Below, piece by piece: positions 26,243 to 33,978 of a stretch of 64,000 nt of DNA. This DNA is from Hyphomicrobiales bacterium. Its GTDB lineage: Bacteria > Pseudomonadota > Alphaproteobacteria > Rhizobiales > Rhizobiaceae. The stretch lies in assembly GCA_900472175.1 (NCBI GenBank), contig UCHD01000001.1:62001-126000 (forward strand). The letters are read 5' to 3'. The position numbers and the translations under genes are program-made. Within the stretch, counting starts at the first letter, position 1, and each line of letters starts with the position of its first letter. A model generated the notes under the pieces. That model was not told the origin of the DNA. It saw only the letters and a list, made by a program, of their open reading frames with translations, and ran no database searches.

Positions 26243-27173
26243 CGCGTGTCCTGTTCATCGAGAGCCCCAGAGATACGGCATGCCCGGCCTGCAGATGCGA
26301 AACATGTTTTGTAAGTGTGATCTTACTGTTTCCTGTCAGTGGCCCAAGCAGAAGAAAGGTTGCGATCAACTGATCCACCTTGTCGCGGGCTTCGGCCATC
26401 GGCAGATGGCCGACCTTGTCGAGGATGACGGTATGGGCACGGGGCAGCCGGCCGGAAAGATGAATCTGGTGCAACGGCGGAACGATCGCGTCGCGGCCGC
26501 CGATGATGTTGAGGACCGGCACGTCGATCAAAGGTAACTCGTCGATGATGGATGTCTGCGACATCCAGGATACGAAGGCGGCTATTTCGGCGGCTTGCGA
26601 ATTCAAGAGGTGTTCGCGCACCTGTTCCATTGCCGCGATGGTTTCTTCCGTTTCCCATCCGGCGGTCTTGTCGAACACGCATTCGAGCGAACCCCAGCGA
26701 AACGTTTCGCGTGTTGCGATCCAGCGGGCGAACAACCGGATGAACAGATGCCGGCCAAGCAGCGGCAGCCGCAGGATACGCGACGCCAGCCGTTCCTGCC
26801 CCTCAAACCGGCCGCAGGCGAAGGCGCCCATCAGGATGACGCTGCTGACGAGGTCGGGACGATGCCGGGCGAGCAGAAGCGAGATGAAGCCACCTGTGGA
26901 ATGGCCAATCAGCGTGACGGGGTCGCCACCGAAATCGCGTTCAATCGCCGTGGCATAAGCATTGACGATGGCGCCAGTGGTCAGGCTTCCGGGAAAATCA
27001 GCTAGTGTCCATGGATTGTGGCCGGGCAGGGGATAGGCTGCAGCGCGGCCTTCGCGCACGATACCCGGGGCAAAACAGCTCCAGAATGCCGGCGCCATCA
27101 CCATGCCATGGATCAGCACGGTCTTCATGCCGGGATCTTCAGACAACCAGTGAGGGGTGGGGATGGATAACAT
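26226..27173 (-). CDS. Alpha/beta hydrolase
   Basis: A 315-residue alpha/beta-hydrolase. The oxyanion segment is VLIHGMVMAPAFW, the nucleophile elbow is GHSTGG (Ser near 92), the acid is likely the Asp in IIGGRDAIVPP and the His lies in KVGHLPMAEARD. The lid region (150-210) is extended. AAAGGA lies eight bases before the ATG at 27173; a second ATG 15 codons in is possible. Esterase, lipase or lactonase activity cannot be separated. The last 55 residues run past the usual fold end. Confidence 0.8.
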   Translation of the reverse strand: MLSIPTPHWLSEDPGMKTVLIHGMVMAPAFWSCFAPGIVREGRAAAYPLPGHNPWTLADFPGSLTTGAIVNAYATAIERDFGGDPVTLIGHSTGGFISLLLARHRPDLVSSVILMGAFACGRFEGQERLASRILRLPLLGRHLFIRLFARWIATRETFRWGSLECVFDKTAGWETEETIAAMEQVREHLLNSQAAEIAAFVSWMSQTSIIDELPLIDVPVLNIIGGRDAIVPPLHQIHLSGRLPRAHTVILDKVGHLPMAEARDKVDQLIATFLLLGPLTGNSKITLTKHVSHLQAGHAVSLGLSMNRTRGNKFA

Positions 27174-27343
27174 TCAGGCATTCCTTTGCTGGGTGTCAGC
27201 AATTCATGCCTTTGGCGTTTGGTTGTCTGGGGTAGGCGCAACCATTGAGGCTGCAGGTATCCGGGTTCACCAATGCGCGCCAGGCACTCCTTGACGCGTA
27301 GGCGAAACGCCAGCCGGTGCAAAAGGTTCCCGGCATTATTTGT

Positions 27344-27369
27344 GGAACTTCTGCGCGATTCTCTCCGTT
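27344..27369 (+). promoter_or_regulatory. Sigma-EcfG (RpoE2)-type promoter
   Basis: GGAAC (27344) - 17 bases - CGTT (27366), 38 bases before the ATG of the gene at 27407. Confidence 0.8.
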
Positions 27370-27406
27370 TTCCTGCGACATCAATCATTGTGCAGGGAGC
27401 ACGGCG

Positions 27407-27736
27407 ATGGAACATATTGCAGCGATCATGATGCTTATTGGGTGTACCCACGGCAACGTCGAATGCAAGGAACTGCCGGCACCCGCCGTCGGCTTTGAAA
27501 CCACCGAAGAGTGCCATGCCCTGCTGCAGCCGTCGATCAACGATGCGCGCGGCAGTTACAAGGTCGTATACGGCAAATGTGCTGCGATCGACCCGGCGCT
27601 CTACATCGAGGATGCGACGATCACCTGGGAGATCACACCCGCCCAGCAACTGGATGTCCAGGTGACATTCGACGAGCCGGCAAAGCCCGTTCTGGTTGCC
27701 GAGCAACGCCAACGGCATTCGGTCCTTCGCAATTGA
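27407..27736 (+). CDS. Hypothetical protein, probably stress-induced
   Basis: A 109-residue protein I do not recognise. MEHIAAIMMLIGCTHG may be a weak membrane or signal-like start; four further-spaced cysteines (CTHGNVEC, EECHALL, YGKCAAI) suggest disulfides and an exported protein. The C-terminus is Gln/Arg-rich. GGGAG lies before the ATG, and a perfect sigma-EcfG-type promoter sits just upstream. The csbD gene follows after 80 bp with no promoter of its own that I can see. Confidence 0.65.
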   Translation: MEHIAAIMMLIGCTHGNVECKELPAPAVGFETTEECHALLQPSINDARGSYKVVYGKCAAIDPALYIEDATITWEITPAQQLDVQVTFDEPAKPVLVAEQRQRHSVLRN

Positions 27737-27816
27737 ACGCAGCGTAGTGAAGGCGAGGCGGGCTCCTGATCCGCAATTGAAATCCAACCACTGAAACCTA
27801 AGCAAAGGAGACACTG

Positions 27817-28011
27817 ATGAATTGGGATATGATCGAAGGAAAATGGAATGAATATCGCGGCAAGGCCCAGACCCAATGGGGCAAGCTGACCGACGACGAC
27901 CTCGATATAATCAACGGCCGACGCAAGGAACTGGCGGGCCGGATTCAGGTGCGCTACGGCGTTGAGAAAGAGGAAGCCGAGCGGCAGATCGACGAGTGGT
28001 CACGTCACTGA
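27817..28011 (+). CDS. CsbD-family protein
   Basis: A 64-residue CsbD-like protein: MNWDMIEGKWNEYRGKAQTQ followed by WGKLTDDDLDIINGRRKELA is the family signature. CsbD is a small stress protein of unknown biochemistry, in Bacillus under the general stress sigma factor. AAAGGAG is placed well before the ATG. It probably shares the stress-type promoter at 27344 and is closed by a strong terminator. Confidence 0.9.
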   Translation: MNWDMIEGKWNEYRGKAQTQWGKLTDDDLDIINGRRKELAGRIQVRYGVEKEEAERQIDEWSRH

Positions 28012-28035
28012 CCGTGCTCTTCAATAAACAACGAG

Positions 28036-28070
28036 ACGGCATCCGGAGCTTTCGTCCGGATGCCGTTTTT
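28036..28070 (+). terminator. Rho-independent terminator after csbD
   Basis: Perfect twelve-base-pair stem ACGGCATCCGGA / TCCGGATGCCGT with a seven-base loop and five T. Confidence 0.9.
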
Positions 28071-28103
28071 ACGTCCGGGCCGGTGCGAGAGGCTGAAAAA
28101 TTC

Positions 28104-28128
28104 GGAACAAAGTCCGCCTCGCGCCGTT
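28104..28128 (+). promoter_or_regulatory. Sigma-EcfG (RpoE2)-type promoter
   Basis: GGAAC (28104) - 16 bases - CGTT (28125), 82 bases before the PRC-barrel gene. Confidence 0.8.
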
Positions 28129-28209
28129 CTCCAAGGCAATCACAGCCGGCTGAACACCGGCATTCGGCCTGACAGGCTCTCTCCCCGACTGGCATGAAGG
28201 AGTACACAT

Positions 28210-29184
28210 ATGATCCGCACACTCTTGGCGACGACCGCGCTTGCCGCGTTGCTGACCTCCGGCGCGCTGATCCCGGGCGCATGGGCGCAGGATGCCGCGA
28301 CCAAGGCCGATCCGGCCAAAGCCGTCGGCGCGACATCCCAGGCATCTGCACCCGGCGGCTATTTTTCGGCGGCCCCCGAGCAGGTGCTGGCAAGCTCGGT
28401 TCTTGGCAAGACTGTTTATACCGGGTCGGATGAACAGGGCGAAGCGATCGGTGACGTCAACGACGTCGTCATCAACGCCGACGGTGGCGCCGAGGCGATG
28501 GTAATCGGCGTTGGCGGCTTCCTTGGTATTGGCGAAAAGGATGTGGCGATCAGTTTCGACCGGGTGTCGTGGTCGGACAGGGATGGCCAGCGCATCATCG
28601 TTGTTTCGGCCACGAAGGAAGAATTGCAGGCCGCGCCTGAATTTGACCGCACGGCCCTGATGAGCGGTGTGGCAGCCACATCACCAGAGGACGGCACAGC
28701 GGCGGCACCGGCTACCGCTCCGGTCATCACTGATGAGGCGGCCGAAGCGGTACCGCCGGTTACCGGCACAACCCCTCAGATGAGCGATCCCGAGATCAAC
28801 CCGCCCGTCGATCCAGGCACAACGGCGGCCACACCGCCCGACGAAATGAAACTGGTCGATCCGGCACTGATCAGCGCCGACAAGCTTATCGGCACCGAGG
28901 TCAAGGTCGCCGACGACACCAAGGTCGGGGAAATCGGCGATGTTCTGCTCGACAAGAACGGTAAGGTCGAAGCCTATGTCATCGATGTCGGCGGCTTTCT
29001 GGGTGTCGGCCAGAAACAGGTTGCGATGAGTGCGCAGAGCGTTGAGGTGATGGCGGATGCAAATGGCACGATGACCATCTATTCGCCGTTCACCAAGGCG
29101 CAGCTGGAAACACAGGCCGCCTATGACGAGAACGCCTACAAGGCCAATCCCCGTGGTGTCGTTCTGGCAATCCCCGCAAATTAA
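28210..29184 (+). CDS. Exported protein with two PRC-barrel domains
   Basis: A 324-residue protein: signal peptide 1-26 (cleavage after AWA), a PRC-barrel at about 60-135 (LGKTVYTGSDEQGEAIGDVN, then AMVIGVGGFLGIGEKDVAIS), a Pro/Thr/Ala-rich linker at about 155-215, and a second PRC-barrel at about 222-300 that repeats the VGGFLGVGQKQVAMS pattern. The domains look like an internal duplication. PRC-barrels bind partners rather than catalyse; a periplasmic stress role is inferred from the sigma-EcfG-type promoter upstream. AAGGAG precedes the ATG. Confidence 0.82.
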   Translation: MIRTLLATTALAALLTSGALIPGAWAQDAATKADPAKAVGATSQASAPGGYFSAAPEQVLASSVLGKTVYTGSDEQGEAIGDVNDVVINADGGAEAMVIGVGGFLGIGEKDVAISFDRVSWSDRDGQRIIVVSATKEELQAAPEFDRTALMSGVAATSPEDGTAAAPATAPVITDEAAEAVPPVTGTTPQMSDPEINPPVDPGTTAATPPDEMKLVDPALISADKLIGTEVKVADDTKVGEIGDVLLDKNGKVEAYVIDVGGFLGVGQKQVAMSAQSVEVMADANGTMTIYSPFTKAQLETQAAYDENAYKANPRGVVLAIPAN

Positions 29185-29201
29185 AGCGCGGCAGCAGGAA
29201 A

Positions 29202-29228
29202 ACCGGCGTCGAATTGGCGCCGGTTTTT
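29202..29228 (+). terminator. Rho-independent terminator after the PRC-barrel gene
   Basis: Stem ACCGGCG / CGCCGGT with a nine-base loop and five T. Confidence 0.8.
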
Positions 29229-29267
29229 CATTGTCGTTTGCAAATGCGTTTGTCTGCGAGCAGGCAC

Positions 29268-29298
29268 AAAAAAAGCGGCCGGTGGCCGCTGTTTTTTT
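29268..29298. terminator. Bidirectional terminator
   Basis: Stem AGCGGCC / GGCCGCT flanked by a run of seven A on one side and seven T on the other; it can end the minus-strand gene at 29314 and read-through from the left. Confidence 0.8.
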
Positions 29299-29313
29299 GT
29301 TTGATGACGATAC

Positions 29314-29523
29314 TCAGCGCTTGATGTCGTCTTTCATCTGCTCTTCCGCAGCTTCGAGATCCGCCAGAAGGTCAGAAAGCGCGCCTTCCGTCTTCGGCGG
29401 ATTCTCATTGAAGTACAGATTGCGCAAAGTCGAGCCGATATGCAGATGGCGTTCGCGGCTCTTGTTTGGCATTCGGGTGGATTCTGCTGCAGATTTCCAG
29501 ATATGCGTTGGTGACACGGTCAT
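29314..29523 (-). CDS. Small protein with NepR-like core, probably stress-induced
   Basis: A 69-residue protein from the ATG at 29523 (74 if 29538 is used; 52 if 29472). Its C-terminal half, LRNLYFNENPP to LSDLLADLEAAEE, aligns without gaps over 28 positions to the NepR core encoded at 25408: both have L-x-x-L-Y, then D-L-L-x-x-L-x-x-A-E at the same spacing, 9 of 28 identical. The NepR-typical EP-x-P turn is replaced by NPPKTE. A perfect sigma-EcfG-type promoter precedes it. It may be a divergent NepR paralogue; the short match could also be chance. Confidence 0.6.
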   Translation of the reverse strand: MTVSPTHIWKSAAESTRMPNKSRERHLHIGSTLRNLYFNENPPKTEGALSDLLADLEAAEEQMKDDIKR

Positions 29524-29555
29524 TTTACTATCTCGCATGAGGTCTATGCCTTCAC

Positions 29556-29581
29556 AACGTTGCCTGCCTTGCTAAGGTTCC
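29556..29581 (-). promoter_or_regulatory. Sigma-EcfG (RpoE2)-type promoter
   Basis: On the minus strand GGAAC (29581-29577) - 17 bases - CGTT (29559-29556), leading into the NepR-like gene. Confidence 0.8.
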
Positions 29582-29682
29582 GAGAAAGACGTGGCGAAAC
29601 CGTGTCAAATCGGGGCAATCTTTCGGCGCATGGTTAAGGATTGGTTTCGCTCCCGGGCTGGTGCATTCCGCCTTCTTTCTCC

Positions 29683-29707
29683 GGAACAAAATTTCCCGTC
29701 CTGCGTT
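29683..29707 (+). promoter_or_regulatory. Sigma-EcfG (RpoE2)-type promoter
   Basis: GGAAC (29683) - 16 bases - CGTT (29704), 35 bases before the DUF1328 gene. Confidence 0.8.
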
Positions 29708-29741
29708 TATTCAGCAATGGATAAATAAAGGAGAATTTCCG

Positions 29742-29906
29742 ATGCTGTACTACGCTCTCGTCTTCCTCGTTGTTGCCATTATCGCCGGTGTTCTGGGCTT
29801 TGGCGGTATTGCTGGTGCTTCGGCAGGTATTGCGCAGATTCTGTTCTTCCTGTTCCTGGCTTTCCTGGTCATCTCGCTGGTGGCCGGCCTGATGCGCAGA
29901 ACCTGA
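29742..29906 (+). CDS. DUF1328 (YtjA-like) small membrane protein
   Basis: A 54-residue protein with two hydrophobic helices: [20 protein letters not shown], the [11 protein letters not shown] turn, and [19 protein letters not shown]. This is the DUF1328 pattern; function unknown. AAAGGAG precedes the ATG; the frame is open 27 codons upstream but that part contains the promoter. A perfect sigma-EcfG-type promoter lies 35 bp upstream and a terminator follows. Confidence 0.9.
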   Translation: MLYYALVFLVVAIIAGVLGFGGIAGASAGIAQILFFLFLAFLVISLVAGLMRRT

Positions 29907-29933
29907 TCCCATCTCAGGTGGTGCGTGAAGGAA

Positions 29934-29964
29934 GGGAGCGGTGCGAAAGCGTCGCTCCCTTTTT
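29934..29964 (+). terminator. Rho-independent terminator after the DUF1328 gene
   Basis: Stem GGGAGCG / CGCTCCC with a twelve-base loop and five to six T. Confidence 0.8.
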
Positions 29965-30077
29965 GGTGCTTGGGTCCAAATGTCTCGCCGTGCCGCTTCC
30001 GCCTTGCCGAAGACCATGGGCTTGGCTATTCATGACCGGATTATCTCGCACTTGCACATGCCGGAGCTGCACCAAGC

Positions 30078-30578
30078 ATGAAATCACTGGAACTCATCGT
30101 TGAAAGAATCATCCTGTCGAGCCGCTGGCTCCTCGTGGTCTTTTACCTGGGACTGGTCGCGGCGCTGGCACTTTACGCTGTGTCCTTCGTCTACAAGTTC
30201 TACAAGATCGCCATCATGGTCTTTACCTATGACGAATCCGACATGATCCTTGCCATGCTCGGGCTGATCGATGCGGCGCTGGTCGCCAGCCTGATCGTCA
30301 TGGTGATGATTTCGGGCTACGAGAACTTCGTCAGCCGGTTCGATGAAGCCGATGCCGAAGTCTCGTTCCTTGGCAAGCTTGATTCCGGCAGCCTGAAGAT
30401 CAAGGTGGCATCGTCGATCGTGGCGATCTCGTCCATCCATCTGCTGCAGATTTTCCTGAACGTGGCGAACTACACCAGCGAGCAGTTGATGTGGGCGACG
30501 ATCATTCATCTCGCTTTCGTGGTCTCCGCGCTGATGCTCGGTTTCCTCGAGCAGATCATGACAAGACTGAAGAAATAG
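30078..30578 (+). CDS. YqhA/UPF0114 (TIGR00645) family membrane protein
   Basis: A 166-residue inner-membrane protein with about four segments. SSRWLLVVFYLGLVAALALY and the conserved SGYENFVSRFD in the first cytoplasmic loop identify the UPF0114/YqhA family, whose function is unknown. The C-terminal half has KIKVASSIVAISSIHLLQ. It precedes an FAD oxidoreductase gene by 29 bp, but nothing shows a shared role. Confidence 0.88.
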   Translation: MKSLELIVERIILSSRWLLVVFYLGLVAALALYAVSFVYKFYKIAIMVFTYDESDMILAMLGLIDAALVASLIVMVMISGYENFVSRFDEADAEVSFLGKLDSGSLKIKVASSIVAISSIHLLQIFLNVANYTSEQLMWATIIHLAFVVSALMLGFLEQIMTRLKK

Positions 30579-30607
30579 ACAGCAGCAAGCAGAATGGGGT
30601 GGCGGGC

Positions 30608-31861
30608 ATGAAGACTGACGTTGTTGTTTTGGGCGCGGGCATTGTCGGCCTGTCGACGGCCATTCACCTTGCGCGGCGAGGCAAGTCGGTGGTGCTGCTC
30701 GACCGCCGTGGTGCCGGCGAAGAAACCTCCTACGGTAATGCCGGCCTGATCCAGCGCGAAGGTGTGTTTCCCTATGGCTTCCCGCATGATTTCGGTGCGC
30801 TGTTCCGCTATGCGCTGAACAACACGATCGACGCGCATTATCATTTCCGCGCATTGCCCGGCCTCGTCCCGTTTCTCATCCGCTACTGGTGGAACTCGGG
30901 TTTTACCCAGCACCAGAACATCGCGTCGATGTATGCGCCGTTGATCGAGAATTCGATCGCCGAACATGCCGACCTGATCGATGCGTCCGGTGCCGGCGAT
31001 CTCATCCGCAAGGACGGCTGGATGAAGGTTTTCCGCACGGAAGCGGCGCGCGACGCGGCCTACAAGGAAGCGGAAAAACTGTCCTCGACGTTCGGCGTCA
31101 ATCACCAGAAGCTCTCCAGCAGCGAATTGAAGGTGATGGAACCATCGATCCGGGCGGACCTGACGGGCGGTCTTCGCTGGACAGATCCATGGTCGATCCG
31201 CGATCCGCACAGCCTCAACAAGGCCTATCTCGCCTATTTCCAGTCACTCGGCGGCCGCCTGGTGTCCGGTGACGCGGCGACACTTGAACATATTCTCGAA
31301 GGCGCCGGCTGGCGTGTTGCAACGCCAGAAGGGCCTCTGGAAGCCAAGGAAGTCGTCGTAGCGCTCGGTCCCTGGGCGGATACCGTGACGAAGAAGCTCG
31401 GCTACCGTTTTCCGTTGGCAGTCAAGCGCGGCTACCACATGCATTACGGCATGGAGGAAGGCGCGCAGCTGAACAATTGGGTGCTGGATGCCGAAAAGGG
31501 GTATTTCCTGGCGCCGATGCTGCGTGGCATCCGTCTCACCACCGGCGCGGAATTTGCCAATCGCGATGCCCCGAAGACCCCGGTCCAGCTGACCAGGGCC
31601 GAGCGCGTCGCCCGCGAATTCTTCCCGCTCGCCGAGCGTCGCGACGACGAGCCCTGGATGGGCGCGCGCCCCTGCACGCCGGACATGATGCCGATCATCG
31701 GCAAGGCACCGCGCCACGAAGGCCTCTGGTTCGCCTTCGGTCATGCCCATCATGGCATGACTCTTGGCCCGGTTACCGGCCGTGCGCTGGCCGAAAAAAT
31801 GACCGGTGAAAAGACAGTGATCGACATTAAGCCGTTTAGGCCTGACCGCTTTCTGGCCTGA
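30608..31861 (+). CDS. FAD-dependent D-amino-acid-dehydrogenase-like oxidoreductase
   Basis: A 417-residue flavoprotein of the DadA type: TDVVVLGAGIVGLSTAIHLA at 3-22, LLDRRGAGEETSYGNAG, VVVALGPWAD as the second FAD motif, and GARPCTPDMMPIIGKAP plus HAHHGMTLGPVTGR at the C-terminus, the usual DadA end. Such enzymes deaminate D-amino acids and pass electrons to the respiratory chain. The frame is open 39 codons upstream inside the previous gene; the ATG at 30608 starts the fold. Substrate not determined. Confidence 0.82.
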   Translation: MKTDVVVLGAGIVGLSTAIHLARRGKSVVLLDRRGAGEETSYGNAGLIQREGVFPYGFPHDFGALFRYALNNTIDAHYHFRALPGLVPFLIRYWWNSGFTQHQNIASMYAPLIENSIAEHADLIDASGAGDLIRKDGWMKVFRTEAARDAAYKEAEKLSSTFGVNHQKLSSSELKVMEPSIRADLTGGLRWTDPWSIRDPHSLNKAYLAYFQSLGGRLVSGDAATLEHILEGAGWRVATPEGPLEAKEVVVALGPWADTVTKKLGYRFPLAVKRGYHMHYGMEEGAQLNNWVLDAEKGYFLAPMLRGIRLTTGAEFANRDAPKTPVQLTRAERVAREFFPLAERRDDEPWMGARPCTPDMMPIIGKAPRHEGLWFAFGHAHHGMTLGPVTGRALAEKMTGEKTVIDIKPFRPDRFLA

Positions 31862-31875
31862 CCGGCACGAAATAG

Positions 31876-31908
31876 AGGCGCCGGCGATCCCGGCGCCTTG
31901 CTTCTTCT
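31876..31908 (+). terminator. Probable rho-independent terminator
   Basis: Perfect nine-base-pair stem AGGCGCCGG / CCGGCGCCT, loop CGATC, tail of mixed T and C. Confidence 0.7.
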
Positions 31909-31932
31909 TTCCAGATTTATGTCCTGCGGACC

Positions 31933-31957
31933 GGAACAAACGTCAAAGTCGCCCGTT
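31933..31957 (+). promoter_or_regulatory. Sigma-EcfG (RpoE2)-type promoter
   Basis: GGAAC (31933) - 16 bases - CGTT (31954), 95 bases before the gene at 32052. Confidence 0.78.
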
Positions 31958-32051
31958 ATCGTGGTTGGCTGACGGCGAGGGATCGGTCTGCTGCGCTATG
32001 CGCGGCAATGGAGATGGCTGTCGCGGAAAGCGGCGGCGGGAGCGGTACTTC

Positions 32052-32345
32052 ATGCTGAAACAGGTTGTAGAATTCAACGGCGAAGCCGTGGGCGCGCTGA
32101 TGCGCGAGAATAACGGGTTTCGCTTCGTTGCGGTCAAGTACGGCGTCTGGAGCCTGGACGGCCGGCTGTTTTCACATCCGTCCGAAGCCACGCGCGCCGT
32201 AAAAATGCTCCTGTCGAAACGGGCCGGGCGGTCGATGCCGCCTGCCAGTTTTTGGGTGCCCGGCGATGGCGACCCCTCAAGTAGCCAGTTCCGCTGGAAC
32301 GCCGTTTCGCGGATCCCTTCGGCTCAAAAGGAAGGTCGCGTCTGA
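32052..32345 (+). CDS. Hypothetical protein, probably stress-induced
   Basis: A 97-residue soluble basic protein with no family I recognise. The core FNGEAVGALMRENNGFRFVAVKYGVWSLDG could form a small beta-sheet, followed by a helix with SKRAGRS and a polar tail. GGGAG lies about ten bases before the ATG; upstream codons in the frame overlap the promoter region. A perfect sigma-EcfG-type promoter precedes it. It converges on the BON-domain gene. Confidence 0.65.
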   Translation: MLKQVVEFNGEAVGALMRENNGFRFVAVKYGVWSLDGRLFSHPSEATRAVKMLLSKRAGRSMPPASFWVPGDGDPSSSQFRWNAVSRIPSAQKEGRV

Positions 32346-32399
32346 TGCCAGCAGCAAGGTTGGCGGACGTGGTTTTGTCAACGGACCGGCTGCGGCCTA

Positions 32400-32894
32400 T
32401 CAATCGTCCCAATCCGTGGGAATGCCGCTGTCAGCGCCGATGGTTTCGAGATCGTTGCGGATGGTGACCACCCCGGGGACCGCATAGATCAACACCTCGA
32501 TCTTTCGCCGTTCATGGGCGGTATCGACGGTGCCCGTCAGCCGGACCGAGCCACGGCGGGCCTTGATATCGATCCCCGACGTGTCGATGGCGCTGTCTTC
32601 CAGCACATTGGCAATCACGTCTTCAAGCGCGTCGTCATCGACATCCGCCTCGGTATCGTCGCCAAACAGGTCGGGACCGTTATTGCTCTCGATCGCCGTT
32701 TCATTGCTGCGCTGGAAGCCGGGATTGCCGGTTTCGTCGAAATTTTCAGCCCCCTCCCCATAGGATTCATTGCCGACCTTGGTCTGCGATCCGGGTGTGG
32801 CGTCGGCATAGGGCCAGCCTTCATCCACATCGCGCTCTTCGTAATCGCGGTAATCTTCCTCACGCCCTGTGGTCTTCGGTGTCTTGGCGATCAT
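32400..32894 (-). CDS. BON-domain protein
   Basis: A 164-residue protein: a long acidic, Gly/Glu-rich N-terminal region without signal peptide, then a BON domain at about 90-150 (DVIANVLEDSAIDTSGIDIK, then GSVRLTGTVDTAHERRKIEV). BON domains bind membranes or lipids and are frequent in osmotic-shock proteins such as OsmY. The start at MIAKTPK is preferred; the frame extends 32 codons but those overlap a promoter-like element (TGAAC-N16-CGTT). Confidence 0.8.
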   Translation of the reverse strand: MIAKTPKTTGREEDYRDYEERDVDEGWPYADATPGSQTKVGNESYGEGAENFDETGNPGFQRSNETAIESNNGPDLFGDDTEADVDDDALEDVIANVLEDSAIDTSGIDIKARRGSVRLTGTVDTAHERRKIEVLIYAVPGVVTIRNDLETIGADSGIPTDWDD

Positions 32895-32928
32895 TGTTTT
32901 GTCCTCGTCCGGATGAGATCGAGAGAGA

Positions 32929-32953
32929 AACGGCTGGCGCGGCATTTGGTTCA
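32929..32953 (-). promoter_or_regulatory. Near-consensus sigma-EcfG-type promoter
   Basis: On the minus strand TGAAC (one mismatch to GGAAC) - 16 bases - CGTT, 35 bases before the BON-domain start. Confidence 0.55.
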
Positions 32954-32992
32954 ATCGCAGGCGATCGTAGCGCAATATTTTCATGCACACAC

Positions 32993-33030
32993 AAAAAAAT
33001 GGCGGAGCCGCCGAAGCAGTTCCGCCATTT
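32993..33030 (-). terminator. Rho-independent terminator, minus strand
   Basis: On the minus strand AAATGGCGGA / TCCGCCATTT with a 14-base loop and seven T; ends the gene at 33052. Confidence 0.8.
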
Positions 33031-33051
33031 GCAGGAGGCGTGGATCGCAGA

Positions 33052-33546
33052 TTAGTTCTGCGGAGCCGTACCGGTAGCCGGTGTCTGCGTCTCGGTTCCC
33101 GTTGCCGGGGTTTCCGGGGTCGCAGGCGTGGCGTTCGGCGTTGTTGTCGTATTCGGGGTCATGGTCGTGTCAGGAGTGGCAGTGCCGGGTGTCGCCGTAC
33201 CTGGCGTTGCGCTATTGTCGGCCGGCGGGGTGACGGTATCGGCCGGCGGCGTTGTCGTCTGTTGCGTCGGGGCCGGCTGCGTTGCCGTGCCGGTGGTCTG
33301 GTCGGTCGACAATTCTGCTGGCAGCCAGACAAGCAGCGCCAGAACCAGGCCTGCAAGCAGGATGATCAGGACCGGCCATTTCGAACGTCCCGAGCGGGGT
33401 TCAAGCTCTTCCGGACGCCGCTGGCTGGCCAACGGATCGTTCGCCGGCGCGCCTGTCACCGGATCGATACGCGGGCCTGCCTGTTCGGCTGGCCATGCTG
33501 CAGGATTCACGTTGCGGTTTTCACTGGGGTCAAAACGTTGATTCAT
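33052..33546 (-). CDS. Membrane-anchored Thr/Pro-rich protein, probably stress-induced
   Basis: A 164-residue protein: a cytoplasmic N-terminal part of about 53 residues, a single membrane segment (KWPVLIILLAGLVLALLVWL), then about 90 residues of Thr/Pro/Ala repeats (units such as PGTATPGTATPDTT and TPNTTTTPNATP), presumably a periplasmic spacer. No enzymatic domain. AAAGGA lies ten bases before the ATG at 33546; the ATG nine bases earlier is too close. A perfect sigma-EcfG-type promoter is upstream and a terminator downstream. Confidence 0.75.
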   Translation of the reverse strand: MNQRFDPSENRNVNPAAWPAEQAGPRIDPVTGAPANDPLASQRRPEELEPRSGRSKWPVLIILLAGLVLALLVWLPAELSTDQTTGTATQPAPTQQTTTPPADTVTPPADNSATPGTATPGTATPDTTMTPNTTTTPNATPATPETPATGTETQTPATGTAPQN

Positions 33547-33610
33547 GGCTGACATATCCTTTCGAGAAATGGTGCCTGTGCCAGCAAACGTTGAAGGCAA
33601 CTGCCCGATA

Positions 33611-33635
33611 AACGCCGCTGGGCGGCGAATGTTCC
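33611..33635 (-). promoter_or_regulatory. Sigma-EcfG (RpoE2)-type promoter
   Basis: On the minus strand GGAAC (33635-33631) - 16 bases - CGTT (33614-33611), 65 bases before the start at 33546. Confidence 0.8.
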
Positions 33636-33744
33636 TCGAAAAGACCGCTTCAGACGGCAAAAGCCGCCTAATCTCAGGGAAAACAACGTTTTCCGATCAA
33701 AACCATGCCCAGCGGGCGCCGGGCCGGATCGGACTACAAAGAGA

Positions 33745-33978
33745 TCAGCTCGACGGCAGGTCGGCGACTTCTCCGAATTGGGAGAGCAGGCGCGGGCTGG
33801 TCATGTCGCCGCTCTCTTCGTCGACCTCGACGGCATAGGCCGCGACCCCGATAAACCGGTCGGCCATCGCTGCGGCAATCTTTTCGGCGCTCGCAGCATT
33901 CGATGCCTGGCGCATCTCGCCTGGAGCCAGTCCGCCGCGCGTCTTCTTATAGGGGATAACGATGAATTTCTCGGCCAT
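33745..33978 (-). CDS. Hypothetical protein
   Basis: A 77-residue soluble protein: MAEKFIVIPYKKTRGGLAPG then an alpha-helical ASAEKIAAAMADRFIGVAAY and an acidic C-terminus. I know of similar small rhizobial proteins but not of a function. AAAGGG lies six bases before the ATG. No stress-type promoter was found here. It is the last gene of the ordinary chromosomal stretch before the gene-poor junction. Confidence 0.6.
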   Translation of the reverse strand: MAEKFIVIPYKKTRGGLAPGEMRQASNAASAEKIAAAMADRFIGVAAYAVEVDEESGDMTSPRLLSQFGEVADLPSS

